From the NCBI RefSeq assembly GCF_902459645.1, contig NZ_CABPSK010000002.1, positions 1,302,001 through 1,366,000 of the forward strand: DNA of 64,000 nucleotides, given 5' to 3'. Position numbers and translations under genes: made by a program. The notes below the pieces were generated by a model. It was not told the DNA's origin. It worked only from the letters and a program-made list of their open reading frames with translations, and searched no databases. This DNA is from Pandoraea pneumonica (lineage in GTDB: Bacteria > Pseudomonadota > Gammaproteobacteria > Burkholderiales > Burkholderiaceae). Positions 41,126 through 50,619 of this stretch are shown one piece after another; position 1 is the stretch's first letter; each line of letters begins with the position of its first letter.

Positions 41126-42577
41126 ATGTCCGACACCAAGAAACTCACGACCGCCGCCGGTGCGCCGGTGCCCGATAACCAGAACACGATGACGGCAGGG
41201 CCGCGTGGCCCGGCGTTGTTGCAAGACGTGTGGTTCCTCGAAAAGCTCGCTCACTTCGACCGCGAAGTCATTCCTGAGCGCCGCGTGCACGCCAAGGGCT
41301 CCGGTGCCTACGGCAAGCTCACCATCACGCACGACATCACCCGCTTTAGCCGCGCACGCGTGTTCGAAGCCGTCGGCAAGGAGACGCCGGTATTCCTGCG
41401 CTTTTCCACCGTCGCAGGCGAGCGCGGTGCTGCCGATGCCGAGCGCGACGTGCGTGGTTTCGCGCTGAAGTTCTATACCGACGAAGGCAACTGGGATCTC
41501 GTGGGCAACAACACGCCGGTGTTCTTCGTGCGCGATCCGCTCAAGTTTCCCGACTTCATCCACACGCAAAAGCGCGACCCGAAGACGAATCTGCGTAACC
41601 CGACAGCGGCATGGGACTTCTGGTCACGCCATCCGGAATCGCTCCATCAAGTCACCATTCTGATGAGTGACCGTGGCTTGCCTGCGAACTATCGCCAACA
41701 GCACGGCTTCGGCTCGCACACGTTCAGCTTTATCAACGCGGCGAACGAGCGCTTCTGGGTGAAGTTCCACTTCAAGTCGATGCAGGGTGTCGAGAACCTG
41801 ACCAACGCGCAAGCGGCCGAAGTGGTTGCCGGTGATCGCGAGAGCGCCCAGCGCGACCTGTTCGATGCCATCGAGGCCGGTAACTTCCCGCGCTGGCGCA
41901 TGCAAGTGCAAGTGATGCCCGAGGCCGATGCCGCGACGTACGCCATCAACCCGTTCGATCTGACGAAGGTGTGGCCGCACGGGGACTATCCGTTGATCGA
42001 CGTGGGCGTGCTCGAGCTCAATCGCAATCCGGAGAACTACTTCGCGGAAGTCGAGCAGGCGGCGTTCAATCCGGCGAACGTGGTGCCGGGGATCAGCTTC
42101 TCGCCGGACCGCATGTTGCAGGGCCGTTTGTTCTCGTACGGCGACACGCAGCGTTATCGCCTCGGGGTGAATCACAGCGCCATTCCCGTGAACGCGCCGA
42201 AGTGCCCGTTCCACAACAGCTTCCACCGCGATGGTGCGATGCGCGTGGACGGCAATCTGGGCGGCACCACGAACTATGAGCCGAACCGCTACGGTGCGTT
42301 TGCCGATCAACCGGAGTTCCGCGATCCGCCGGAAGCCGTGGGCGCAGTGGCCGATCGCTACGACCATCGCGAGGACGACGACTACTACTCGCAGCCGCGC
42401 GCGTTGTTCCGGTTGTTCGACGATGGGCAGAAGTCGCGCCTGTTCGGCAATATCGCTGCCGCCATGCAGGGCGTGCCGGACGATGTGGCCGATCGGCAAC
42501 TTGAGCATTTCACCAAGATCGATCCGGCGTATGCGCAAGGGGTGAAAGCGGCTCGCGAGGCGCTGGCGAAGCGGTAA
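41126..42577 (+). CDS. katA: monofunctional haem catalase (small-subunit, clade 3)
   Basis: 483 aa, the length of small-subunit catalases. Breaks down hydrogen peroxide. The distal His is in [18 protein letters not shown], the distal Asn in [14 protein letters not shown], and the proximal haem Tyr in [19 protein letters not shown]-site residues around [12 protein letters not shown] are present. AGGAG site before ATG 41126. Follows oxyR. Confidence 0.97.
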   Translation: MSDTKKLTTAAGAPVPDNQNTMTAGPRGPALLQDVWFLEKLAHFDREVIPERRVHAKGSGAYGKLTITHDITRFSRARVFEAVGKETPVFLRFSTVAGERGAADAERDVRGFALKFYTDEGNWDLVGNNTPVFFVRDPLKFPDFIHTQKRDPKTNLRNPTAAWDFWSRHPESLHQVTILMSDRGLPANYRQQHGFGSHTFSFINAANERFWVKFHFKSMQGVENLTNAQAAEVVAGDRESAQRDLFDAIEAGNFPRWRMQVQVMPEADAATYAINPFDLTKVWPHGDYPLIDVGVLELNRNPENYFAEVEQAAFNPANVVPGISFSPDRMLQGRLFSYGDTQRYRLGVNHSAIPVNAPKCPFHNSFHRDGAMRVDGNLGGTTNYEPNRYGAFADQPEFRDPPEAVGAVADRYDHREDDDYYSQPRALFRLFDDGQKSRLFGNIAAAMQGVPDDVADRQLEHFTKIDPAYAQGVKAAREALAKR

Positions 42578-42668
42578 CGACGGGACCGTTACTTAGAAGT
42601 GATGCAGAGGCGGCACAGGGGCGAGGCGGCTCACACCGTCTCGCCAGTGTCGTTCTCGCAGTGTGAAT

Positions 42669-43346
42669 TCAGCCCGCGGGCCAGAACGCGCGAATGGCGG
42701 CGACGCCGTGGGCACCTGCGTTGCGTGCGGTGCTCAGGGTCTCGGCGCGCATGCCGCCGAGGGCGAACACCGGCAGCGTCGTTTGCGCGGCGAGCGCTGA
42801 GAAAGCAGGCCAGCCAAGCGGCGTGGCATCGGGATGCGTTGCGGTGGCGAGCACCGGCGAGAGGGTCACGAAGTCAGCACCGATGCGGTGGGCTTGCGCG
42901 AGTTGCGCGGCATCGTGACAGGCGGCGCTCACGAGTTTCCATCCTGCGGGCCGTGCGGCGCATGCCAGCAGCCGCGCGCTGGTCAGGTGCCAGCCATCGG
43001 CGTGCGGGACAGTATCCGCGTGCAATCCGTTCGCGGCATCGAGCCAAAGGTCGGCGACGTCAGCGCGTGGATTGAGCAGCAACTGCGCGCCTGCGGCATG
43101 GGTGAGGGCCAATGCCGACTCCGCCAACGCGCGGTAACCGTCGGCATCGAGCGAACGGTTGCGCAGTTGCACCAGGCGAATGCCGCGCGCCAACGCCTGC
43201 GCGAGCAGAGACGCAAACGACGCGATCTGCGCAACGGAGGTGACTTCCGGTGTCACCAGAAGCTGACGGGGAAGCGCGGGGTCGGCAGCGCCGGTTGCGC
43301 TGGACAGGCTGGACATCGACAGGAATCGGGCAAGGTCGGCGGGCAT
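42669..43346 (-). CDS. thiamine phosphate synthase/TenI-like barrel protein
   Basis: About 225 aa with the ThiE/TenI barrel: [19 protein letters not shown], then [56 protein letters not shown] and FALGGMRAE. The pyrophosphate-binding Lys seen in true ThiE (Q-L-R-E-K) is Asn here (QLRNR), and the Cys/Ser pattern is TenI-like. In many proteobacteria such a domain is fused to a MutT NUDIX domain; here it stands alone. Several starts are possible (43367, 43346, 43316). Confidence 0.8.
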   Translation of the reverse strand: MPADLARFLSMSSLSSATGAADPALPRQLLVTPEVTSVAQIASFASLLAQALARGIRLVQLRNRSLDADGYRALAESALALTHAAGAQLLLNPRADVADLWLDAANGLHADTVPHADGWHLTSARLLACAARPAGWKLVSAACHDAAQLAQAHRIGADFVTLSPVLATATHPDATPLGWPAFSALAAQTTLPVFALGGMRAETLSTARNAGAHGVAAIRAFWPAG

Positions 43347-43455
43347 GCGGCAGTGTAACCGGAACATTAATCGCGTTACCGCATCAGACCAAGTGTGTAA
43401 CTCGTATCGCGACGCGATGCGGGTAACCCTAGTGAATCAAACGAACGGAGTCATC

Positions 43456-43944
43456 ATGGCAAAGAAAAACAACGTCGCCACCGTGAACATTGGCATTAGT
43501 GAGAAGGATCGTAAGCGCATCGTCGAAGGGCTGAATCACCTGCTCGCCGACACCTACACGCTGTATCTGAAGACGCACAACTTCCATTGGAACGTCACCG
43601 GCCCGATGTTCAACACACTGCATCTGATGTTCGAAGGGCAGTACAACGAACTGGCGCTGGCCGTCGACCAAATTGCCGAGCGTATTCGTGCGCTGGGCTA
43701 TCCGGCACCGGGCACTTATAAGGAATTCGCGAAGCTATCGTCGATTCCCGAGGCCGAAGGCGTGCCGAGTGCTGAAGAGATGATTCGTCAGCTTGTCGAG
43801 GGGCAGGAAGCCGTGACGCGCACCGCGCGCGGCATCTTCCCGACGGTGGACGCGGCCTCGGACGAGCCGACCGCCGACTTGCTCACCCAGCGCATGCAAC
43901 TGCACGAAAAGAACGCGTGGATGCTGCGTAGCTTGTTGGCTTAA
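43456..43944 (+). CDS. dps: DNA-protecting ferritin-like protein Dps
   Basis: 162 aa. Oxidises ferrous iron with peroxide and protects DNA in a 12-mer shell. The ferroxidase ligands are in [20 protein letters not shown] and in [18 protein letters not shown]. The N-terminal Lys-rich tail (MAKKNN) fits DNA binding. ATG 43456 is the family start; the frame is open upstream. Fits with the nearby oxyR-catalase pair as a stress gene. Confidence 0.96.
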   Translation: MAKKNNVATVNIGISEKDRKRIVEGLNHLLADTYTLYLKTHNFHWNVTGPMFNTLHLMFEGQYNELALAVDQIAERIRALGYPAPGTYKEFAKLSSIPEAEGVPSAEEMIRQLVEGQEAVTRTARGIFPTVDAASDEPTADLLTQRMQLHEKNAWMLRSLLA

Positions 43945-44092
43945 CGCGCTAGCACACGCTAGTACGCGCTTGTTCGCGTCGGTATGCGCCGGATTCCCGG
44001 CGCATACCACCGGCACCTTTATCACCCCTATCGAATGAGAAATGTCATAGAGAAAGGGTGCACTCATATGGGCAGTCCAGTACACTCGCTGG

Positions 44093-44884
44093 ATGCCCAC
44101 CGATTGGCTTTTCCGCAACCTCCTCGTCGGTTTGTTTCTGCCGCCCGCCAATGTTTTGGTGCTGGCGGCGCTTGCGCTGATTGTCTGGCGGCGCTGCCCG
44201 CGTATCGGTAAGACGCTCGCCGTGACGGCCGCATTGGCGCTATGGCTTCAGGCGATGCCCTGGGTGGGCGATCGTCTGACGCGCAGCTTGAGCGTCGGCA
44301 CACCGGTGGACGTGAAAGCCCTCGACGCGGCACGCCAGTCACCGCAGAGCGCTGGCGAACTGCCGCAGGCCGTCGTCATTCTTGGCGGTGGGACCAGCGT
44401 CGGCGCAACGGAATTCGGCCGCGCCGAGGGGGCCGATTTGCCCCCGATGGCAATCGCCCGCGTGCGCTATGGCGCGTTTCTCGCACGCCATGCACAACTG
44501 CCTGTTCTCGTGTCCGGCGGTGCGCCGTCGGGCTTTCCCATTGCAGAGGGTCGCCTGATGGCGCAAATCCTCACCGAAGAATTCGGCGTACCGGTCCGCT
44601 GGACTGAGGCTCAATCGCTGAACACGGCGCAAAACGCCATCTTTAGCGCGCGCATGCTGACCAATTCCGGTATCACGCGCGTGTATCTGGTCACGAGCGC
44701 CTGGCATATGCGCCGCGCCCGCGATCAGTTTGTGCGCGCTGGGCTCACGGTGGTACCCGCACCGTGCTGCAACGAGCGCGCACTCGATCCCGAGGTCATT
44801 CCCGGCTGGTGGCCGACACTCGACGGCATGCGCAGTACGCGCTTCGCCCTGCGCGAGTGGATGGCGATCGCCGTAGGGCACTAA
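44093..44884 (+). CDS. YdcF/ElyC-family DUF218 envelope protein
   Basis: 263 aa. Two N-terminal membrane helices (VLVLAALALIVW and TLAVTAALALWLQAMPW), then the DUF218 domain: QAVVILGGGTS, LPVLVSGG, ESQ-like EAQSLNTAQNA and VYLVTSAWHMRRARDQFVRAG. ElyC, a family member in E. coli, affects envelope biogenesis. Exact reaction unknown. Confidence 0.9.
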   Translation: MPTDWLFRNLLVGLFLPPANVLVLAALALIVWRRCPRIGKTLAVTAALALWLQAMPWVGDRLTRSLSVGTPVDVKALDAARQSPQSAGELPQAVVILGGGTSVGATEFGRAEGADLPPMAIARVRYGAFLARHAQLPVLVSGGAPSGFPIAEGRLMAQILTEEFGVPVRWTEAQSLNTAQNAIFSARMLTNSGITRVYLVTSAWHMRRARDQFVRAGLTVVPAPCCNERALDPEVIPGWWPTLDGMRSTRFALREWMAIAVGH

Positions 44885-44917
44885 GCCGCTTTTCACCCAA
44901 CTGAATGAGAGAGACAT

Positions 44918-45325
44918 ATGAAGACGAAAGCCGTCCTGACCGCTGAAGACGTACAGAAGATCAACGCTGCTGCCGTGGCCGAAGCCACCGCGAACGGCTG
45001 GAATGTGTGCATCACGATCGTCGACGACGGCGGTCACGCGTTGTCGCTGCATCGCATGGACGGTGCTGCCCCCAGCACCGCAATGATGTCGCTGGGCAAG
45101 GCGCAGACGTCGGCCGTGGGGCGTCGCGACAGCGGTGTGTTCGAAGAGATGATCAACGGTGGCCGCTTCGCGTTCCTGAGCGCGCCGAACACGGCGATGC
45201 TCGAAGGCGGCGTCGCGATCGTGTTCGAGGGCAATGTGATCGGTGCAGTGGGCGTGTCGGGCGTGAAGTCGGTGCAGGACGCACAGATTGCCCGTGCCGG
45301 TATTGCTGCGGTGGTTGGCGCGTAA
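44918..45325 (+). CDS. GlcG/HbpS-family (DUF336) haem-binding protein
   Basis: 135 aa, the full length of the DUF336 fold. Family marks are CITIVDDGGHALSLHRMDGA, and the end VIGAVGVSGVKSVQDAQIA. Members bind haem or act beside glycolate and other oxidation genes; no such genes adjoin here. GAGAGA before ATG 44918. Confidence 0.9.
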   Translation: MKTKAVLTAEDVQKINAAAVAEATANGWNVCITIVDDGGHALSLHRMDGAAPSTAMMSLGKAQTSAVGRRDSGVFEEMINGGRFAFLSAPNTAMLEGGVAIVFEGNVIGAVGVSGVKSVQDAQIARAGIAAVVGA

Positions 45326-45334
45326 GCACCAAAA

Positions 45335-45394
45335 AGAAAACCCGCAGCTCGTGAGCGGGTGAAAAAAGAAAACCCGCTCTCGCGAGCGGGTTAA
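45335..45394 (-). terminator. two tandem hairpins, minus-strand terminators
   Basis: Two near-identical hairpins (CCCGC...GCGGG stems at about 45340-45360 and 45371-45393). Each has an A-run on its left side, that is a U-run only for minus-strand RNA. They could end transcripts that come from hemP about 300 bases away. For the plus-strand gene they follow no T-run. Confidence 0.7.
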
Positions 45395-45708
45395 AGGCTT
45401 GTCAGGCCGGATGGCCGCAACCTGAGGCTTGGCAGGCTGGGCCACGAGGAGAACATCAATGAAACCCTTGTGGCTGGACAAAAAAAGTGGCTTGGCTGGC
45501 GCGCAACGCAGGTAGAGAGGGGCTTGCCGTAACTACATGGGATCGCGTTGCGTTCGCTGGCTACTGCCAAACACCTCTTAGGCGAGGTGGTCCCCACAAA
45601 ACTCGGTGAAGGCGGCGGCAAGGTCGTGGTCAAGCCACCGCCAAAATTCTTTACTTCGCCTTCGTACTGCCGGTTGCTACAAGTGACTGAGGGTACGGCT
45701 AACTTCGG
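45395..45708 (-). other. non-coding stretch downstream of hemP
   Basis: About 314 bp with no credible gene; the one minus-strand frame uses a TTG start and has no protein-like composition. Given the terminators at its far end it is probably transcribed as hemP 3' UTR. Confidence 0.45.
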
Positions 45709-45960
45709 TTACTTCGTCAGAATCAACTTGCCGTAGCGCGTAGCGCGCAACTGGTAAGTCTGACCGTTGTGCAAGATGTTCACGCATTGCGTGCCTTGCA
45801 GCAGATGGTCGCTCGTCAAGACGCGGCCGGTTGCGTTGCTGGCCGGCTTCGCTGCTGCCGGGCTGGCCACTTGCGTACGCGACACCGACAAGGTGCGGCG
45901 CGGCGCCGTAGCGGGCGTGGTCTGGCGTGCAGTGGTGTGGCTTGCGCTCATCTGGCTCAT
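45709..45960 (-). CDS. hemP: hemin uptake protein HemP
   Basis: 83 aa with the HemP domain at the C-terminus (VNILHNGQTYQLRATRYGKL, ending ILTK). HemP proteins are small and linked with iron/haem uptake; in Burkholderia relatives HemP acts as a positive regulator of haem receptor genes. The N-terminal ~45 residues are Thr/Ala-rich and probably disordered. A Fur-box-like site lies 31 bases upstream. No haem receptor adjoins. Confidence 0.88.
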   Translation of the reverse strand: MSQMSASHTTARQTTPATAPRRTLSVSRTQVASPAAAKPASNATGRVLTSDHLLQGTQCVNILHNGQTYQLRATRYGKLILTK

Positions 45961-45991
45961 CCGTATGTCTGACTGTGAGAAGAATCTTAAA

Positions 45992-46006
45992 TGAGAATCA
46001 TTCCCA
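45992..46006 (-). promoter_or_regulatory. Fur-box-like operator of hemP
   Basis: A 7-1-7 inverted repeat, TGAGAAT-C-ATTCCCA, with one mismatch between arms, in an AT-rich patch 31 bases before hemP. Close to the Fur consensus; suggests iron repression. Confidence 0.75.
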
Positions 46007-46110
46007 TTTATATTTGAATTTGACTATTGTTCTCAAGTCGGCAATAGATTTTCTGGATTCGAGAACGCCGGACGCGATGACGACGCGTCCGGCGTGAAGA
46101 TGCGCGCTGC

Positions 46111-46581
46111 TTAGTCGAGCGCGCCTTGTTCGGCGAGGGCGCGGATGTGCGCGATGGTGTCGATATCGGCCTCGCGATAGGCCGATTTCACGAACTCGCT
46201 GTACCGGGTGTCGGCGCTCGGCGCGTCTTCGGGCAGCGTGGTGCTGTAGATGAAGCGCACGAAGTAGTGCGTGGGCGTCGGCTCCTCGATCTTCATCGTG
46301 AGTGTGCCGCCCGCGTGCTGGTCGGTGGCCGCCGTTTCATAGCGCACCGATTGCAGCGCCTCGAAGATCACGCGATCGCGCACCACCGCTTGTCCGAAGC
46401 GAAGCTCGCGCACCAACGTGTCGTCCGTGCGCTCGTGCACGATGCACTCGTCGAGCCCCAGCACGAAGTTGGCCGGTTGCTCAGCACGCAGCACGAGGCC
46501 GTTCCAGAGTTGCTCGCGCGAGAGCGCAAAGGCCAGCGGGTTCAGGAGGTCGTTAACCTCGATCAGGTGTTCGTACTGCAA
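46111..46581 (-). CDS. SRPBCC-fold DUF1857 family protein
   Basis: 156 aa from a TTG start at 46581 behind an AGGGGA site. The N-terminus YEHLIEVNDLLNPLAFALSR and REQLWNGLVLRAEQP are DUF1857 marks, and the segment ELRFGQAVVRDRVIFEALQS follows. The fold is a START-like ligand pocket; no function is known. Similarity starts at the TTG, and the longer upstream frame lies over the OsmC gene, so TTG is preferred. Confidence 0.82.
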   Translation of the reverse strand: MQYEHLIEVNDLLNPLAFALSREQLWNGLVLRAEQPANFVLGLDECIVHERTDDTLVRELRFGQAVVRDRVIFEALQSVRYETAATDQHAGGTLTMKIEEPTPTHYFVRFIYSTTLPEDAPSADTRYSEFVKSAYREADIDTIAHIRALAEQGALD

Positions 46582-46694
46582 GAAGTTTCCCCTTGAATTG
46601 ATAACCGCCAGCGCGCCATTCTGGCGGGCCGGCGGAGCAGGTTCGGGCTGCGACAGTCGACGGTGACCCGTCTCGGCGTATTGGCGTCTCGGCG

Positions 46695-47105
46695 TTACTC
46701 GATCAGCGAACTGTCGATGGCAATCGTTCCCGACAATACCTTGTGAATTGGGCACGCGTTGGCGATTTCCAAGAGGCGCTGCCGTTGTTCTTCCGACAGA
46801 TCGCCACCCAGCTCGATCTTGCGCGTGATTTGCGTCGTCCCCGCGGCCGGTTTGCCGTCCGGATTCATGGCCAGCGTGACTTTCACTTCCTTGAGCGGCC
46901 ATTCCTTGCGGCGGGCGTACATCTGCAACGTGATCGACGTGCACGCACCCAAGCTCGAGAGCAGCAGCGCGGACGGCATGGGACCTAGATCGCCACCGCC
47001 AAGCGAGGCGGGCTCGTCGCCAATCCATTCGTGCTTGCCATCCGAGAGACGCGTGGTGAAACCGGCGGCGCCCAGATGGGCGGTGACAATCGCTTCTGCG
47101 CTCAT
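46695..47105 (-). CDS. OsmC-family peroxiredoxin-like protein
   Basis: 136 aa. The two catalytic cysteines are in [17 protein letters not shown] and in [14 protein letters not shown]. OsmC proteins reduce organic hydroperoxides. Start at 47105 (MSAEAIV) behind AGGAG. It precedes the DUF1857 gene on the same strand. Confidence 0.93.
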   Translation of the reverse strand: MSAEAIVTAHLGAAGFTTRLSDGKHEWIGDEPASLGGGDLGPMPSALLLSSLGACTSITLQMYARRKEWPLKEVKVTLAMNPDGKPAAGTTQITRKIELGGDLSEEQRQRLLEIANACPIHKVLSGTIAIDSSLIE

Positions 47106-47199
47106 AACAACTCCTGTTAGATGCACTCATGGGTCACAACGCACTATGCGTGTCATTGTGACCCAATTCAGTCCTGCAAGTGCAATGCACGCGCGTCGA

Positions 47200-48090
47200 T
47201 CAGGCTCCCGTTGCCGGAATGTGGCCCATCCGTCCGGCCTGAAAGTCGAGAATCGCCTGACGAATCTCGCCTTCCGTGTTCATCACGAACGGGCCGTAAC
47301 GTGCCACCGGCTCACCCAGCGGCTTGCCGCCGATCAGCAGGAACGACAGCGGGGTGTCGCTCTCGTTGCGCACGGTGACGCCTTCGCCCTCGTTACCGAA
47401 CACGACCATCTGGTGCTTCTTGGCAGCCGTCGGCTCGGCTCCGAATTGCCCTTCGCCGTCGACCACATAGGCAAACACATTGAAGTCGGCCGGCACCGAT
47501 TGTTCGAGCACCGCTTGCGGCTGCAACGTGAAGTGCTGATACAGAATCGGCGTGCGGGTCTCGATTGCGGCCTTCGTGCCGAGCGCCTCACCGGCGATCA
47601 CACGCACCGACACCTTGCCGTCATCGCTGGTGGCGACAGGAATCCCGGCCGCAGGCAGTTCCTGATAGCGCGGCGTCATCATCTTATCGACACGCGGCAG
47701 GTTCACCCAAAGCTGGAAGCCGTGCATCTCGCCGCCGCGCTCCTGAAACGCCTTCGACGGCATTTCGGAGTGAATGACCCCGGCACCGGCCGTCATCCAC
47801 TGCACGTCGCCGGGCGTGAGCTTGCCCGCATGACCTTGCGAGTCACGGTGCTCCATTTCGCCTGCCAGCAGATACGTCACGGTCTCGAAGCCGCGGTGCG
47901 GGTGATCGGGCGCGCCCTTGGCTTCGCCCGGTTCGACCTGCATCGGCCCCATTTCGTCGAGCAGTAGGAACGGATCGAAATCCATCAGCATGCGCGTCGG
48001 AAACGGACGGTTGACGTAAAAGCCGGCACCCTCCTGCGTTTGCGCAGCCGTGAAGACGCGGGCCACCGGGCGGGTTTGGGTCGTACTCAT
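47200..48090 (-). CDS. pirin family protein
   Basis: 296 aa bicupin. The N-terminal cupin has the metal ligands in APDHPHRGFETVTYLLAGEM and the nearby EHRDSQGH. The second cupin runs to the C-terminus. Some pirins have quercetinase activity; this cannot be told here. Start at 48090 (MSTTQTR), 14 codons into the open frame. Confidence 0.94.
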   Translation of the reverse strand: MSTTQTRPVARVFTAAQTQEGAGFYVNRPFPTRMLMDFDPFLLLDEMGPMQVEPGEAKGAPDHPHRGFETVTYLLAGEMEHRDSQGHAGKLTPGDVQWMTAGAGVIHSEMPSKAFQERGGEMHGFQLWVNLPRVDKMMTPRYQELPAAGIPVATSDDGKVSVRVIAGEALGTKAAIETRTPILYQHFTLQPQAVLEQSVPADFNVFAYVVDGEGQFGAEPTAAKKHQMVVFGNEGEGVTVRNESDTPLSFLLIGGKPLGEPVARYGPFVMNTEGEIRQAILDFQAGRMGHIPATGA

Positions 48091-48246
48091 GAGGGGACTC
48101 TCCTGTGTGGGCTGATACGCATAGGGCGTCATCAGTCCGTTGTCATGTGCAGACTATATCGGGGCGAGTGGGGCGGGGAGTAGCCCGGAAGCGGGGAAGG
48201 ATTGTTACCCGATTGGAACAATCGAGCGGAAGTCGGTGCGGCAGAC

Positions 48247-48281
48247 GAAAAAAAGCGCGGTGATGAACACCGCGCTTTTCG
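48247..48281 (-). terminator. rho-independent terminator after exbD
   Basis: Stem AAAAGCGCGGTG / CACCGCGCTTTT with a 5-base loop and an A-run on the left, so a U-run for minus-strand RNA; 30 bases after exbD. Confidence 0.92.
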
Positions 48282-48310
48282 TTTCAGCGATTCGTGAATC
48301 GACCGGTGGC

Positions 48311-48733
<423 letters not shown>

Positions 48734-48760
48734 GGCGAACTCCTTCTCTCTTGCTGCGGC

Positions 48761-49501
48761 TTAGCTGGCGCTGGCCGGGGTGGACTTGCGCACCGGCGTG
48801 ACGTTGCTCGCGAACTGCGGCGAATGCAGGCTGGCGCCGGTCAGGAAGTAGGCGTGCAGGCTGTGGGCAAAGCGGTTGAGCTTCGAGACCACACCCTTGT
48901 TGCCGCGCGTCAGGGCGTTGTAGCCGAGCACTGCCGGGATCGCGACGAACAGACCGAAGGCGGTCATGATCAGGGCTTCACCCACGGGGCCGGCCACTTT
49001 GTCGATGGTCGTCTGACCCGATGCGCCGATGGCCAGCAGGGCGTGATAAATACCCCAAACCGTACCGAACAGACCGACGAACGGCGAGGTCGAGCCGATG
49101 GAGGCGAGCAAGGCCAGACCGCTTTGCAGGCGCGAGACCGTGTCGTCCACCGAGTTCTTCAGGGCACGCGTGATCCAGTCGCTCACGTCCATCTTGTCGT
49201 GCAGATGGGGCTGGCTTTGGCGATGGTGTTCGGCGGCGTCCTGACCGGCGAGGGCCAGTGCGAGGAACGGGTTGTTGTTGCCCGACGATTCGCCCAGCTT
49301 TTGCAGACCGGCGGTGAAGTTCTCCGAGTGCCAGAAGTCGGGTTCGGCAGTGCGCGTGAGGCGGCTCAGACGGAAGATCTGCGTGCCCTTGATGATGATG
49401 ACCGTCCACGACAGCACCGACATCACCAACAACACGATCGCGATGGCACGGGTGACGAAATCGCCCTGCGCCCAGACGTGGCTCAAACCATACTCTTGCA
49501 T
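48761..49501 (-). CDS. exbB: TonB-system proton channel subunit ExbB
   Basis: 246 aa, three membrane helices with the MotA/TolQ/ExbB domain. Segments TSPFVGLFGTVWGIYHALLA and VGEALIMTAFGLFVAIPAVL are diagnostic. Lies between tonB (39 bp) and exbD. Confidence 0.97.
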   Translation of the reverse strand: MQEYGLSHVWAQGDFVTRAIAIVLLVMSVLSWTVIIIKGTQIFRLSRLTRTAEPDFWHSENFTAGLQKLGESSGNNNPFLALALAGQDAAEHHRQSQPHLHDKMDVSDWITRALKNSVDDTVSRLQSGLALLASIGSTSPFVGLFGTVWGIYHALLAIGASGQTTIDKVAGPVGEALIMTAFGLFVAIPAVLGYNALTRGNKGVVSKLNRFAHSLHAYFLTGASLHSPQFASNVTPVRKSTPASAS

Positions 49502-49540
49502 TTTGCGTTCCTCTGGAAATCCAGTTCGTGAATCGTTACG

Positions 49541-50242
49541 TTAATTATTGAGATTAAACCCGAAGGCCTTGACTGCCGTCGTCTCGACCGCGCGGCCGTT
49601 CTGCATCGCGGGCGTGCAGCGCATCTTGTTCGCAGATTCAATGGCGGCTTTATCAAGACGAGGGAAACCGCTCGACTTGGTGACTTCTGCGCTCGTTACC
49701 CGGCCGTTCGCGCCGATGACGAGGCGCAACGTCGTCGTACCTTCTTCGGCGTTGCGGCGCGACATCGACGGGTAGATCAGCGGCGGATCCGGGCACTCGA
49801 TCTTCAATCCTTCTACACGTCCCGGCGGTGCGGCAGCGGGGGCGGGCGTCGGCGGTGCCGGCGGCGCGGGTGGGGCCGTATCTTTCACTGGCTCGGATTG
49901 CTGCGGCGGGGCAACGGGTTCGGCCTTCTGCGTAATCGCATTCTCAGGCTGCACACGCGGCTTGGGCGGCGGCGGGGCGACCTTTGGCTTCGGCGGCTCT
50001 GGGGTCGGCTTCGGCGGCGTGGGCTGCGGCGGCGTCGGTGCGACTTGCGGCGGGATGATCGTGGCGGAGAAGACCGTCGGAACAATCGTCGCCTTCTCAG
50101 GCTCGTTGCGCAGTTGCGACAAACCAATGAGTGCGGCGAGGTGGACGGCCACAATCGCCACCGCGATCGCGATCGCTCGCGGCGACGTTAACGGATCGCG
50201 GCTCGGCGTGAGCGCGAGGGTCGTAGGGGGCACGGTCGACAT
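49541..50242 (-). CDS. tonB: energy transducer TonB
   Basis: 233 aa. N-terminal membrane anchor (about residues 24-44), a Pro/Lys/Glu-rich linker spanning the periplasm (repeats such as PTPPKPTPEPPKP), and the C-terminal TonB domain: RRNAEEGTTTLRLVIGANG, then KSSGFPRLDKAAIESANKMR. Drives siderophore/haem receptors; expected to serve the hemP-linked uptake. No Fur-like box seen just upstream. Confidence 0.96.
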   Translation of the reverse strand: MSTVPPTTLALTPSRDPLTSPRAIAIAVAIVAVHLAALIGLSQLRNEPEKATIVPTVFSATIIPPQVAPTPPQPTPPKPTPEPPKPKVAPPPPKPRVQPENAITQKAEPVAPPQQSEPVKDTAPPAPPAPPTPAPAAAPPGRVEGLKIECPDPPLIYPSMSRRNAEEGTTTLRLVIGANGRVTSAEVTKSSGFPRLDKAAIESANKMRCTPAMQNGRAVETTAVKAFGFNLNN

Positions 50243-50338
50243 GGTAACGGCTAGGGTACGCTAATTGCGGCGATGAACGGTGAGTGAAGCGCGCTGTGCG
50301 GAACTCGGGGTTCGGATGGGCCGGACGTGCGATCAAAG

Positions 50339-50362
50339 GAAAACCGCGCCAAGGGGCGCGGT
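50339..50362 (-). terminator. terminator downstream of the 20-aa peptide gene
   Basis: Stem ACCGCGCC / GGCGCGGT with a 4-base loop, followed on the minus strand by TTTTCCTTT. It lies 45 bases after the small reading frame at 50407-50469, upstream of tonB. Confidence 0.75.
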
Positions 50363-50406
50363 CGGCGAATACAGCGAATGCGCGAAGCAGACAGCCTGAC
50401 GTGCAC

Positions 50407-50469
50407 TCACCTTCGAAACAGGAAGAACGATAAGCATAACGTCGATACAAAGCCAATCAGGAGTTCCAT
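50407..50469 (-). CDS. 20-aa hydrophobic peptide with strong ribosome site
   Basis: An ORF of 20 codons, starting MELLIGFVSTLCLSFFLF and ending in two Arg. It is a single predicted membrane helix with a positive C-end. The Shine-Dalgarno GGAGGTG lies 5 bases before the ATG, stronger than for most genes here. A terminator follows 45 bases on. It lies in the 377-bp gap between bfd and tonB. No family is recognised (it is not clearly KdpF-like). It may be a real small membrane protein or a leader peptide. Confidence 0.55.
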   Translation of the reverse strand: MELLIGFVSTLCLSFFLFRR

Positions 50470-50619
50470 TTGACACCTCCGGGGGTGACGCGAATCGCTG
50501 GCTGGCGCATGGCCGCCTGATGCGGTTGACCGCATGCGAGACGCCTGGCTGGCTCCCTTGCCTTCGCGACTTACCGCAGTGTCGCAACGGCGAATTCCTA
50601 ACGGTTGGCGCGCGCTGAA

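Noticed and set aside
45391-45633. An 80-codon minus-strand frame after hemP
   Set aside because: TTG start, no ribosome site, ends inside a terminator hairpin, no protein-like pattern.
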